Origin: Verrucomicrobiota bacterium
GTDB taxonomy: Bacteria > Verrucomicrobiota > Verrucomicrobiia > Opitutales > UBA953
Reading direction: 5' to 3'
Length of the DNA stretch: 58,297 nt
Assembly (NCBI GenBank): GCA_030831965.1
Contig: JAURJZ010000032.1
Location: 1-58,297 of the forward strand
Part shown: positions 48,932 to 55,624 of the stretch, piece by piece
Layout of the letters: each line of letters begins with the position of its first letter
How positions within the stretch are numbered: the stretch's first letter is position 1
Notes under the pieces: model-generated
The model's database searches: none
Told to the model about the DNA's origin: nothing
The model's input: only the letters and a program-made list of their open reading frames with translations
Made by a program: the position numbers and the translations under genes

Positions 48932-49855
48932 ATGGCCCGCCTCGCCGACTGGTTCCATGCCGCTCGTCCCCGCACCCTGGTCGCGGCGGCCGTCCCGGTC
49001 GCCGTGGCCGCCGCCGCCTATTCCCTCCACGCCCCCCGGCACCCTGGGTTCGGTCCCGTCCTCTTCCATTGCCTCGGCTTCGCGCTTCTCGCGCAGATTG
49101 CCAGCAACCTGGCCAACGACTATGGCGACGGCTTGCGCGGCGCCGACCGTCCCGGCCGGATCGGTCCCCCTCGCGCCGTCGCCGAAGGGCGAATCTCCCC
49201 GCGAGCCATGGGCTGGGCGACCGTCGCCGCCCTCCTCCTCGCGTTCGCGCTCGGCTACCCCCTCGCCGCGGGCGAGCCTTGGCTGGTCCTCGCCGGCGTC
49301 CTCGCGCTCCTGCTCGCCGTCGGCTACACCCTCGGTCCCCTCCCGCTCGCCTATGTCGGCCTGGGCGATGTCTTCGTCGTCGCCTGCTTCGGGGTGCAGG
49401 CCGTCGCCCTCACCGGCTACGTCCTCTGGGATGTCTCAAGGCTCTATCCTCCCTACGCGCCCGTGCCCTGGACCCCGCTCCTCGCCGACCTGCTGGTGGC
49501 GGGCCTCGGCGTGGGCTTGTTGGCCGACAACATCCTCCTCGCCAACAACGCGCGCGACCTCGAGGCCGACGCCGCCGCCGGCAAGCGCACCACCGTCGTC
49601 CGCCTCGGCCGTGGCTTCGCCCGCATCCTCCACGGCCTCAACCTCCTCGCCGGCCTCGGCTCCCTCGCCTGGGTCTTCGGCTGGCCCCCGCTCCTGGCCG
49701 CCCCGCTCGCCCTGCGCGACCACCTCGGCTTCCGCCGCGCCCGCGAGGGCCGCGACTTCGTCCCCTTCCTCGCCCGCTCCGCCCTCCTTCTCCTCCTCGC
49801 CGGCCTCCTGTGCATAACGGGCGCTTGCCTCGGCTGGGGCGCCGCCGTTCGCTGA
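48932..49855 (+). CDS. menA: 1,4-Dihydroxy-2-naphthoate prenyltransferase (menaquinone synthesis)
   Basis: UbiA-superfamily membrane enzyme that prenylates dihydroxynaphthoate. 307 residues, about eight to nine hydrophobic helices. 'WFHAARPRTLVAAAVPV' (typical MenA start), the first Asp-rich motif 'NLANDYGDGLRGAD' (N62-D63..D66) and the second 'NNARDLEADAAAGKRTTVVRLG'. The Arg-Pro-Arg-Thr-Leu start and the 'NDYGDG' favour MenA over UbiA. It implies menaquinone as respiratory quinone, which would suit electron flow from the secreted cytochromes, by inference. 4 bases separate it from the deaminase gene. Confidence 0.9.
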   Translation: MARLADWFHAARPRTLVAAAVPVAVAAAAYSLHAPRHPGFGPVLFHCLGFALLAQIASNLANDYGDGLRGADRPGRIGPPRAVAEGRISPRAMGWATVAALLLAFALGYPLAAGEPWLVLAGVLALLLAVGYTLGPLPLAYVGLGDVFVVACFGVQAVALTGYVLWDVSRLYPPYAPVPWTPLLADLLVAGLGVGLLADNILLANNARDLEADAAAGKRTTVVRLGRGFARILHGLNLLAGLGSLAWVFGWPPLLAAPLALRDHLGFRRAREGRDFVPFLARSALLLLLAGLLCITGACLGWGAAVR

Positions 49856-49859
49856 CGCC

Positions 49860-50339
49860 GTGACCCAGGGCCGACCCGAGAAGCTTCCCGACCGCCTCGA
49901 GGCGGTCGTCGCCGGCGCCGAGCGGCCGTCGTGGGACGACTATTTCATGGCCACGGCCCTCCTCCTCAGCTCGCGCTCGAGCTGCGAGCGCCTCCACGTC
50001 GGCTGCCTGATGGTCTCCTCCGGCCCCCATCCCAACCGCATCATCGCCGCCGGCTACAACGGCTTCCTGCCCGGCGCCCCCCACGACTCCAAGGTCCGCG
50101 ACGGCCACGAGCAGGCGACCGTCCACGCCGAGCAGAACGCCGTGGCCGACGCCGCCAAGCGCGGCATCACCCTCCAGGGCGCCGTCTGCTACGTCACGCA
50201 CTTCCCCTGCGTCAACTGCGCCAAGATCCTCGCCTCCGCCGGCATCGCCGAGATCCGCTACCGGCACGACTACCGCAACGACCCGCTGGTGGCCGAGCTC
50301 CTCGCCCAGTCCGGCATCGCCGTCCGCAAGCTCGCCTGA
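49860..50339 (+). CDS. Deoxycytidylate (dCMP) deaminase-like protein
   Basis: 159 residues from a GTG. Zinc motifs: HAEQNAV (His89, Glu91) and PCVNC (Cys117, Cys120), within 'RPSWDDYFMATALLLSSRSSCERLHVGCLMV' and 'IIAAGYNGFLPGAPH' as in dCMP deaminase/ComEB. Converts dCMP to dUMP for thymidylate supply, in line with tmk elsewhere in the window. It is tightly spaced between menA and the YqgE/AlgH gene (gaps of 4 and 3 bases), so it is one operon. Confidence 0.88.
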   Translation: MTQGRPEKLPDRLEAVVAGAERPSWDDYFMATALLLSSRSSCERLHVGCLMVSSGPHPNRIIAAGYNGFLPGAPHDSKVRDGHEQATVHAEQNAVADAAKRGITLQGAVCYVTHFPCVNCAKILASAGIAEIRYRHDYRNDPLVAELLAQSGIAVRKLA

Positions 50340-50342
50340 GCC

Positions 50343-50879
50343 GTGCCCGCGTCCCTCGCCGGACAGGTCCTCCTCGCCCACCCGTCGCTGGACGACGTCC
50401 ATTTCCGTCGCACCGCCGTCCTGCTTCACCACCACACGGCCAAGCACGGGGCCCTCGGCGTCGTCCTCAACCGCCCCCTCGCCCGCACGCTGGCCGACCT
50501 CGACAGCCGCTTCGCCGGCGGCCCCGTCGCCGCCGCCCTCGCCCACGAGGGCGGCCCTGTGCACCCCGACCGCCTCGCCCTCGCCTCCTGGCGCCTCGGC
50601 CCCGACGGCCTCGGCGACCTCCGGTTCGGACTCGCCGAGGAGGAGGCCTCCCTCCTCGCCGCCGACCCCGCCGTGCGCCTCCGGGCCTATGTCGGCCACG
50701 CCGCCTGGTCCCCCGGTCAGCTCGACAACGAGCTGCGCCTCAACGCCTGGGTCGTCGCTCCCCTCGGCCCCGACGCCGAGACCCTCGCGGGCGAGGCCCT
50801 CTGGCGCCGCTGGATCGGCCGGCTGCGCCCCGACCTCCGCCTCGCCGCCGACGCCCCCGGCGACCTCGGCCTCAATTGA
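50343..50879 (+). CDS. YqgE/AlgH family (UPF0301) protein
   Basis: 178 residues from a GTG. Family pattern: 'SLAGQVLLAHPSLDDVHFRRTAVLLHHHTAKHGALGVVLNRPLA', 'EGGPVHPDRLALASW', 'LRAYVGHAAWSPGQLDNELRLNAWVVAPL'. The GxxxNRP and GxAgWxxGQLexEl blocks are diagnostic. The biochemical role is not established (a regulator of alginate genes in Pseudomonas). Its 3' end overlaps the convergent M23 peptidase gene by 8 bases. Confidence 0.88.
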   Translation: MPASLAGQVLLAHPSLDDVHFRRTAVLLHHHTAKHGALGVVLNRPLARTLADLDSRFAGGPVAAALAHEGGPVHPDRLALASWRLGPDGLGDLRFGLAEEEASLLAADPAVRLRAYVGHAAWSPGQLDNELRLNAWVVAPLGPDAETLAGEALWRRWIGRLRPDLRLAADAPGDLGLN

Positions 50880-51858
50880 CCGACAGCAGGATTCCCATCG
50901 TGCGGCGCAGGGTCTCGCCCGGCTCCGTCGTCCCGGGCTCCAGCATCCGGCGCTGCTCGAGCAGCCGGCGGAGATCCGGCCGCGAGCTCAGCCGCTCGAT
51001 CCGCCACCCCGCCGCCGGCAGGCCCGGCGAGCCCTGCAGGATCGGCGTCCACCGCTTCGGCAGGCCGTGCCACGTGAACTCGATCCGCCAACCGACCGAG
51101 CCCTGAGCCGTCCCCGTCACCAGCTGCGGGTGCCGTCGCGCGAAGTCCGGCGGCTGGCGCGTCCGCGCCACCACCACCAGGGCCGCCGGCAGGTTGTTCA
51201 CCACCGTGTGCGCGTCCACCCTCGGGCGAAGCAGCACGCTCTCCAGCGGCTCGAAGCCGGCCAGGTTCATCCCGTTGTGGTTGCCGTGCGGGTTGGGCTC
51301 CCGCCGGTGCGGCGAGCCGGCGTACCAATCGTCGAAGCGGTCCGAGAGGCGAAGCCCGATCTCGAAATGCAGGTGCGCCCGGTCCTGGGGGATGGGGTCG
51401 ATTCCCTCCGAGCTCCTGCCCAGGATGCCCAGCACGTGGCCCTCCGCCACCTCGCGGCCGACCTGGAGATCCCCGCGCACCGAGGCCAGGTGCGCGTAAA
51501 GCGTGTAGACCGGCAGCTCCGCCCGCGGGTGCTCCAGCACGACGTAGCGTCCGTACGGGCCGTTGACCTGGTCGCACACGTAGGCCACCCGGCCGGCCAA
51601 GGCCGCCCGCACCGCATCGACCGGCTCGCCGCGCGAGTTGAGGAAGGCCGGCTTGATGTCCACCCCCTCGTGGAATCGCGAGCCCTCGTTGCGCGTCATG
51701 CCGAACAGGCCCGACTCCAGCCGGCCCGACACCGTGGGCTGGATGAAGGCGGCGTAGGGTTGCCCATGGGGACGACCCGCGCTGGTCGGCCAGGCGACCT
51801 CGACCGCGCCCGCCATCGTCGCGGCGAGGAGCGCCAGCAGCGCCGCGGGCCGCCTCAC
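50872..51858 (-). CDS. Secreted M23-family metallopeptidase
   Basis: 328 residues from the GTG at 51858, chosen because it overlaps the upstream stop by 4 bases (GTGA) and begins a signal peptide ('RRPAALLALLAATMAGAV'). LytM/M23 zinc motifs: 'SRFHEGVDIKP' (His, Asp) and 'DRAHLHFEIGL' (HxH), with 'YGRYVVLEHP' and 'YTLYAHLASV' of the lysostaphin fold. The C-terminal 150 residues are a separate domain with no recognised family. It probably cleaves peptidoglycan cross-links or acts as an amidase activator. Co-transcribed with the two genes upstream. Confidence 0.88.
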   Translation of the reverse strand: MRRPAALLALLAATMAGAVEVAWPTSAGRPHGQPYAAFIQPTVSGRLESGLFGMTRNEGSRFHEGVDIKPAFLNSRGEPVDAVRAALAGRVAYVCDQVNGPYGRYVVLEHPRAELPVYTLYAHLASVRGDLQVGREVAEGHVLGILGRSSEGIDPIPQDRAHLHFEIGLRLSDRFDDWYAGSPHRREPNPHGNHNGMNLAGFEPLESVLLRPRVDAHTVVNNLPAALVVVARTRQPPDFARRHPQLVTGTAQGSVGWRIEFTWHGLPKRWTPILQGSPGLPAAGWRIERLSSRPDLRRLLEQRRMLEPGTTEPGETLRRTMGILLSVN

Positions 51859-52364
51859 TTGCCCTCCTCCTCCCGCCACTTGCGGTAAAGGAGGATGGAT
51901 TCGTTCAGCCGCTTGCTCCAGTAGGCGGCGGCGGCGGGCCCGCCCATGCCCGGACGCTCGACCGCGAAGAACAGGTTGCCGTCCAGCACCGGCTGCTCGA
52001 GCCGCATCAGGCCGACCGGCTCGGCGTTGACCAGCAGCACGAGCTGCTTGCCCCGCGCCTCGGCCGAGCTCGTCAGGCTCATCAGGGGCTTCGCCACCCG
52101 CGGATCCAGCTGGACCAGGAGGTAGGTCGAACGGATGTCCCTCGGCCCGGCCTCGACCACCTCGGTGTTGAGGAACTCCTCCGCCTTGATCACCGGGATT
52201 TTGAGCACCGACACCTGCACCCCGCTCACCGGCAGCGCCACGGTGGTCTGCGCCGACTCGCGCGCCGAGACCGGCGCCTCGATGAACACCGAGAAGACAT
52301 CCTCGGGCAGGTCGGTCGAGCAGCCGGCGAGCGCCAGGGCGAGGAGGGCGGGGAGGAGGCGCAT
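51855..52364 (-). CDS. Lipoprotein, unknown function
   Basis: 169 residues. Signal peptide with lipobox 'LLALALAGCS' (Cys15). The body shows alternating beta strands ('QTTVALPVSGVQVSVLKIPVI', 'IRSTYLLVQLDP', 'GKQLVLLVNAEPVG') and a C-terminal helix 'AYWSKRLNESILLYRKWREEEG'. No family is recognised. It is coupled to the M23 peptidase (4-base overlap) and lies 6 bases after the upstream gene, which suggests a shared envelope job. Confidence 0.65.
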   Translation of the reverse strand: MRLLPALLALALAGCSTDLPEDVFSVFIEAPVSARESAQTTVALPVSGVQVSVLKIPVIKAEEFLNTEVVEAGPRDIRSTYLLVQLDPRVAKPLMSLTSSAEARGKQLVLLVNAEPVGLMRLEQPVLDGNLFFAVERPGMGGPAAAAYWSKRLNESILLYRKWREEEGK

Positions 52365-52370
52365 GGTCGT

Positions 52371-52862
52371 TCAGCCGATGAGAAGGTCGAGCGTCGCCTG
52401 CACGCGCTGGATGTCCGCCGGCTGCAGGTCGATCGCGGGCACCTGCAGGATCTGCTGGGAGCGCGCGTGGAGGTAGGGCGTCGCGCCCCCGGCCGCCGGT
52501 CCGGCGGCCTTGATCAGCCGCCGACGCTCGAGCAGCAGGGCCAGGATGTGCTTGAGGATCGCCTTCTCCCCGGTCGGGTCCGCCGGATCCTCGAAGAGCG
52601 AGAGGAAGAACTCCTCGCGGGACGCCAGGAGCTGGGCCCGCTGGGCGCGCTCCTCCTCGCCGCGCTCCTTCACCTCGCGGTTCCAGCGGCCCAGGACCAG
52701 GCCCGCGGGCTTGAACTCGGCCGCATGGTCGCGCAGCACGTCGACCCGCTCCATCATGCCGCCCACGGGCTTGTGCACGACGCAGGTCACGAGGTCGCCG
52801 GGGGCCAGCTCGCGGCCGGTGGCCGCGCAGGCTCGGGTGATGGGCTTAACCTGCCATTCCAT
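52371..52862 (-). CDS. Conserved-looking small cytosolic protein, unknown function
   Basis: 163 residues from the ATG at 52862. The N-terminus 'RACAATGRELAPGDLVTCVVHK' has two Cys in a CxxTGxxLxPGD setting that could be half of a zinc ribbon. It is followed by a charged helical region ('REVKERGEEERAQRAQLLASREEFFLSLFED') and a C-terminal helix pair. No signal peptide. First gene of the minus-strand operon with the lipoprotein and M23 peptidase. A 21-base palindrome lies 14 bases upstream of its start. Confidence 0.6.
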   Translation of the reverse strand: MEWQVKPITRACAATGRELAPGDLVTCVVHKPVGGMMERVDVLRDHAAEFKPAGLVLGRWNREVKERGEEERAQRAQLLASREEFFLSLFEDPADPTGEKAILKHILALLLERRRLIKAAGPAAGGATPYLHARSQQILQVPAIDLQPADIQRVQATLDLLIG

Positions 52863-52875
52863 GGCCCCACATTGA

Positions 52876-52896
52876 GCCCTCCGGGGCCCGGAGGGC
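52876..52896. repeat. Palindrome in the divergent intergenic region
   Basis: GCCCTCCGG (52876-52884) and CCGGAGGGC (52888-52896) around GGC, perfect 9-bp arms. It lies between the divergent starts at 52862 and 52957 with no T tract. A dimeric-regulator operator is possible. Confidence 0.5.
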
Positions 52897-52956
52897 AAGG
52901 GACATAAGCGACGCCTCCGGGATTGTGCCCCGGCCCGCAACCGATTCCCTCGCCCC

Positions 52957-53493
52957 ATGGCCGCCGCCCTTCTCCTCATCGACCTCCAGCCCTCCTTCCT
53001 CGGCGCGGTCGCCGCCGGTCCCGCCGTCCTCGCCCGCGCCCGCCTCGCCGCCCGCGCCGCCGCCCTCCTCGGCCTTCCTGTCTACGCCACGGAGCAGGTG
53101 CCGGAAAAACTCGGCGCCACCGACGCCTCCCTCCTCGCCGCCGCCGGCGACGACGCCCGCGTCTTCCCCAAGTCCGCCTTCTCCTCCCTCGCCGCCCCCG
53201 GTCTCCTCGACCGCATCCGCGACCAAGGCGTCGACCACCTCCTGCTCGCGGGCGTCGAGGGTCCGATCTGCGTCCACCAAACCGCCGTCCAGGCCCTCGC
53301 CGAGGGGCTCGGCGTCACCCTCCTCTGCGACGCCGTCGGCGCCCGCCGGCCCGCGGACCAGGATGCCTGCCTCGCCGCCCTCGCCCGCGCCGGCGCCCAT
53401 GTCCTTCCCGTCGAGACCGTCTTCTACGCCCTCCTCGGCGGCGCCGGGCACCCGGCTTTCCGCGACTTCACGCGCCTCGTCAAGGAAGCCTAG
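52957..53493 (+). CDS. Isochorismatase-like cysteine hydrolase
   Basis: 178 residues. The catalytic triad of the family is visible: Asp9 in 'LLLIDLQPSFL', Lys72 in 'VFPKSAFS' and Cys105 in 'GVEGPICVHQTA'. Members hydrolyse small amides or enol ethers (nicotinamidase, ureidoacrylate, YcaC-like). The short length and 'EQVPEKLG' resemble the YcaC/ISOC1 subgroup of unknown substrate, so the specific reaction is open. The 3' end overlaps convergent tsaD by 4 bases. Confidence 0.85.
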   Translation: MAAALLLIDLQPSFLGAVAAGPAVLARARLAARAAALLGLPVYATEQVPEKLGATDASLLAAAGDDARVFPKSAFSSLAAPGLLDRIRDQGVDHLLLAGVEGPICVHQTAVQALAEGLGVTLLCDAVGARRPADQDACLAALARAGAHVLPVETVFYALLGGAGHPAFRDFTRLVKEA

Positions 53494-54512
53494 GCCGTCT
53501 CCACCCCGAGCGACGGCTCCGCGGCCGCCGCCTCGCCCTCCGGCAGCCCCGGCTCGGCGAGGGCCGCGAACGCGACCATGCCCGCGTTGTCGCCGCAATG
53601 CATCGGCTCGGCGACGCGCAGGGGCAGGTCGCGCCTCGCGCACACGCCCGCCAGCCGCGCCCGCAGCAGCCGGTTGTTGGCCACCCCGCCGGAAAGCCCC
53701 GCCGAGCGGTAGGCCCCCGACTCGAGGGCCGAGCGGAACTTCGCCTCAAGCTGCGCGATGACCGCCTCCTGGTACCCCGCGCAGAGATCCGGCATCGCCG
53801 CCGCCACCGCCGCGTCATCCATGCCCTCCAGCCGATAGCGCAGCGCCGTCTTCAGGCCCGAGAAGCTCATCCGCAGGTCCGCGCGCTCCGGAATACCCCG
53901 GGGGAAGGCGAAGCGCGTCGCATCGCCCCCCTGGGCCGCGCGCTCGACCAGCGCCCCGCCCGGATAGGCCATGCCGAGGAGCTTCGCCCCCTTGTCCAGC
54001 GCCTCGCCCGCCGCGTCGTCGACCGTCCGCGCCACCACCGTCATCCCGAGGTCCTCGCCCAGCCGGACGAGCAGCGTGTTGCCGCCCGAGACCACCAGGC
54101 CGAGGTGGGGAAGCAGCGCCCGCCTCGCCGCCGCGAAGCCCGCCGGGTTCTCCGCGTGCAGCGCGATGAAGGGCGAGTGCACGTGCGCGCGCAGATGGTT
54201 GACCCCGACCAGCCGGGCGCCGGTCGACGCCGCCAAGGCCCGCGCGAAGGCCAATCCCAGCGACAGGCAGGGCGGCAACCCCGGCCCGCGCGTCACGGCG
54301 ATCGTCGACACCTCGCCCAGCCGCGGCGCGAACTCCCGAAGCAGGAGGGGCAGGGCGGCCAGGTGCTCCCGGCTCGCGATGTCCGGCACCACCCCGCCGT
54401 GCGGCCGGTGCAGCTCCACCTGGCTGCTCACGCGCTCGAGCACGATTCCCCGGTCCGGCGCCAGCAAGGCCAGCGCGGACTCGTCGCAGGAGCTCTCCAC
54501 GGCGAGGATCAC
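53490..54512 (-). CDS. tsaD: tRNA N6-threonylcarbamoyladenosine transferase subunit TsaD
   Basis: Completes t6A37 in ANN-decoding tRNAs together with TsaB/TsaE. 340 residues from the GTG at 54512, chosen because 'ILAVESSCDES' is the universal TsaD start. A longer frame to 54665 would overlap the divergent methyltransferase gene. Motifs: 'HGGVVPDIASREHL', 'TRGPGLPPCLSLGLAFA', the metal-binding 'NHLRAHVHSPF' (a variant of NHLEGH), 'LVVSGGNTLLV', 'DDAAGEALDKGAKLLGM', 'GLSGGVANNRLLR' and 'HCGDNAGM'. It is a single gene here. Confidence 0.94.
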   Translation of the reverse strand: MILAVESSCDESALALLAPDRGIVLERVSSQVELHRPHGGVVPDIASREHLAALPLLLREFAPRLGEVSTIAVTRGPGLPPCLSLGLAFARALAASTGARLVGVNHLRAHVHSPFIALHAENPAGFAAARRALLPHLGLVVSGGNTLLVRLGEDLGMTVVARTVDDAAGEALDKGAKLLGMAYPGGALVERAAQGGDATRFAFPRGIPERADLRMSFSGLKTALRYRLEGMDDAAVAAAMPDLCAGYQEAVIAQLEAKFRSALESGAYRSAGLSGGVANNRLLRARLAGVCARRDLPLRVAEPMHCGDNAGMVAFAALAEPGLPEGEAAAAEPSLGVETA

Positions 54513-54603
54513 CCCGCGAGGCTTGCCGCTGCGCCGCCGGGGCGCAAGCGCCGCCTCCGCGCTTCCGGCTCGCCCCGCGCCCGCCCTCGGCCAGCCTGCC
54601 CCC

Positions 54604-55581
54604 GTGGCCGAGCCCAGGGACAGCCTCCTTGCCGAGCTCCGCCGCCGGGCCGCCGGCGGCGGCACCGTCCGGTTCGACGCCTTCGTCGACGTCGCCCTCT
54701 TCCATCCCGGCGCCGGCTACTACGCCTCCCCGCGCGAGCGCGTCGGCCGCCGTTCCGGGACCGACTTCACCACCGCCGCCGCCCTCGGCCCCGTCTTCGG
54801 CGAGCTCATCGCCGAGGCCGCCCGCGGCATCCTCGGCGACACCCGCGACCACGTCCTCGTCGAGCTCGGCGCCGAGCCCGGCCCCTCCCCCCTCGCCGGC
54901 GTCGCCGACCGCTTCGCCGCCTTCCAGGTCCGCCGCCTGGGCGATGGGATGGAAATCCCCCCGCGCGCCGTCGTCGTCGCCAACGAGCTGCTCGACGCCC
55001 AGCCCTTCCGCCGCCTCCGCTTCCTCGGCGGACGCTGGGTCGACCTCGGCGTGCGCGTCCTCGCCGACGGCGGGCTCGCCGAGGACATCCACGGCGAGCC
55101 CGACGATGACGACGGTCGCGCCCTCGTCGCCACCCTGCCCAACCCCTGGCACGAGGGCGCCACGCTCGACCTCGCCTTGTCCGCCGAAACCCTCCTCGCC
55201 CGCATCCTCGGCGGCGGCTGGCGGGGGCTCGCCCTCTTCCTGGACTACGGCAAGCCGCTCGCCGACCTCCTCGAGGGCTCGCCCGCCGGCACCGCCCGCG
55301 CCTATCGCAACCACGCGATGCGCGCCGACCTCCTCGCCCATCCCGGCGAGCAGGACCTCACCTGCCACGTCGCCTGGGATCGCCTCGCGGCCGTCATGGC
55401 CTCGGCGGGCTTCGCCCCCGCCAAGGTCGATCGCCAGGAGGCCTTCCTCGTCCGCCACGCCGCCCCCGCCCTCGAGCGCCTCGTCGCCGCCGGCAACCCC
55501 GAGTCCGTCGGCGTCCTCAAGGCCCTCACCCATCCCGCCCACTTCGGCGGAAAGTTCCAAGTTCTCTGGGGCAGGCGTTGA
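54604..55581 (+). CDS. MidA-type SAM-dependent methyltransferase (DUF185)
   Basis: 325 residues from the GTG at 54604. Family marks: 'VRFDAFVDVALFHPGAGYYAS', 'GRRSGTDFTTAAALGPVFGELIAEA', 'VLVELGAEPG' (SAM loop, GxxxG-type), 'VVVANELLDAQPFRRLRF' and 'LFLDYGK'. MidA/NDUFAF7 methylates an Arg of the NDUFS2 subunit of mitochondrial complex I; bacterial targets are largely unknown. The start was set by the conserved N-terminus. It is divergent from tsaD with a 91-base gap. Confidence 0.87.
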   Translation: MAEPRDSLLAELRRRAAGGGTVRFDAFVDVALFHPGAGYYASPRERVGRRSGTDFTTAAALGPVFGELIAEAARGILGDTRDHVLVELGAEPGPSPLAGVADRFAAFQVRRLGDGMEIPPRAVVVANELLDAQPFRRLRFLGGRWVDLGVRVLADGGLAEDIHGEPDDDDGRALVATLPNPWHEGATLDLALSAETLLARILGGGWRGLALFLDYGKPLADLLEGSPAGTARAYRNHAMRADLLAHPGEQDLTCHVAWDRLAAVMASAGFAPAKVDRQEAFLVRHAAPALERLVAAGNPESVGVLKALTHPAHFGGKFQVLWGRR

Positions 55582-55624
55582 CCCAGGGGGCCCAGGCGGC
55601 TTCCCTAGGCTTTCAACCCTAGCC

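Noticed and set aside
51859-51879. GTG at 51879 as start of the M23 peptidase
   Set aside because: It adds a Gly-rich stretch before the signal peptide and overlaps the upstream gene more deeply; the GTG at 51858 gives the common 4-base overlap and a clean signal peptide.
54513-54665. N-terminal extension of tsaD
   Set aside because: Low-complexity Arg/Ala/Gly residues overlapping the divergent methyltransferase gene; TsaD proteins begin at ILAVESSCDES.
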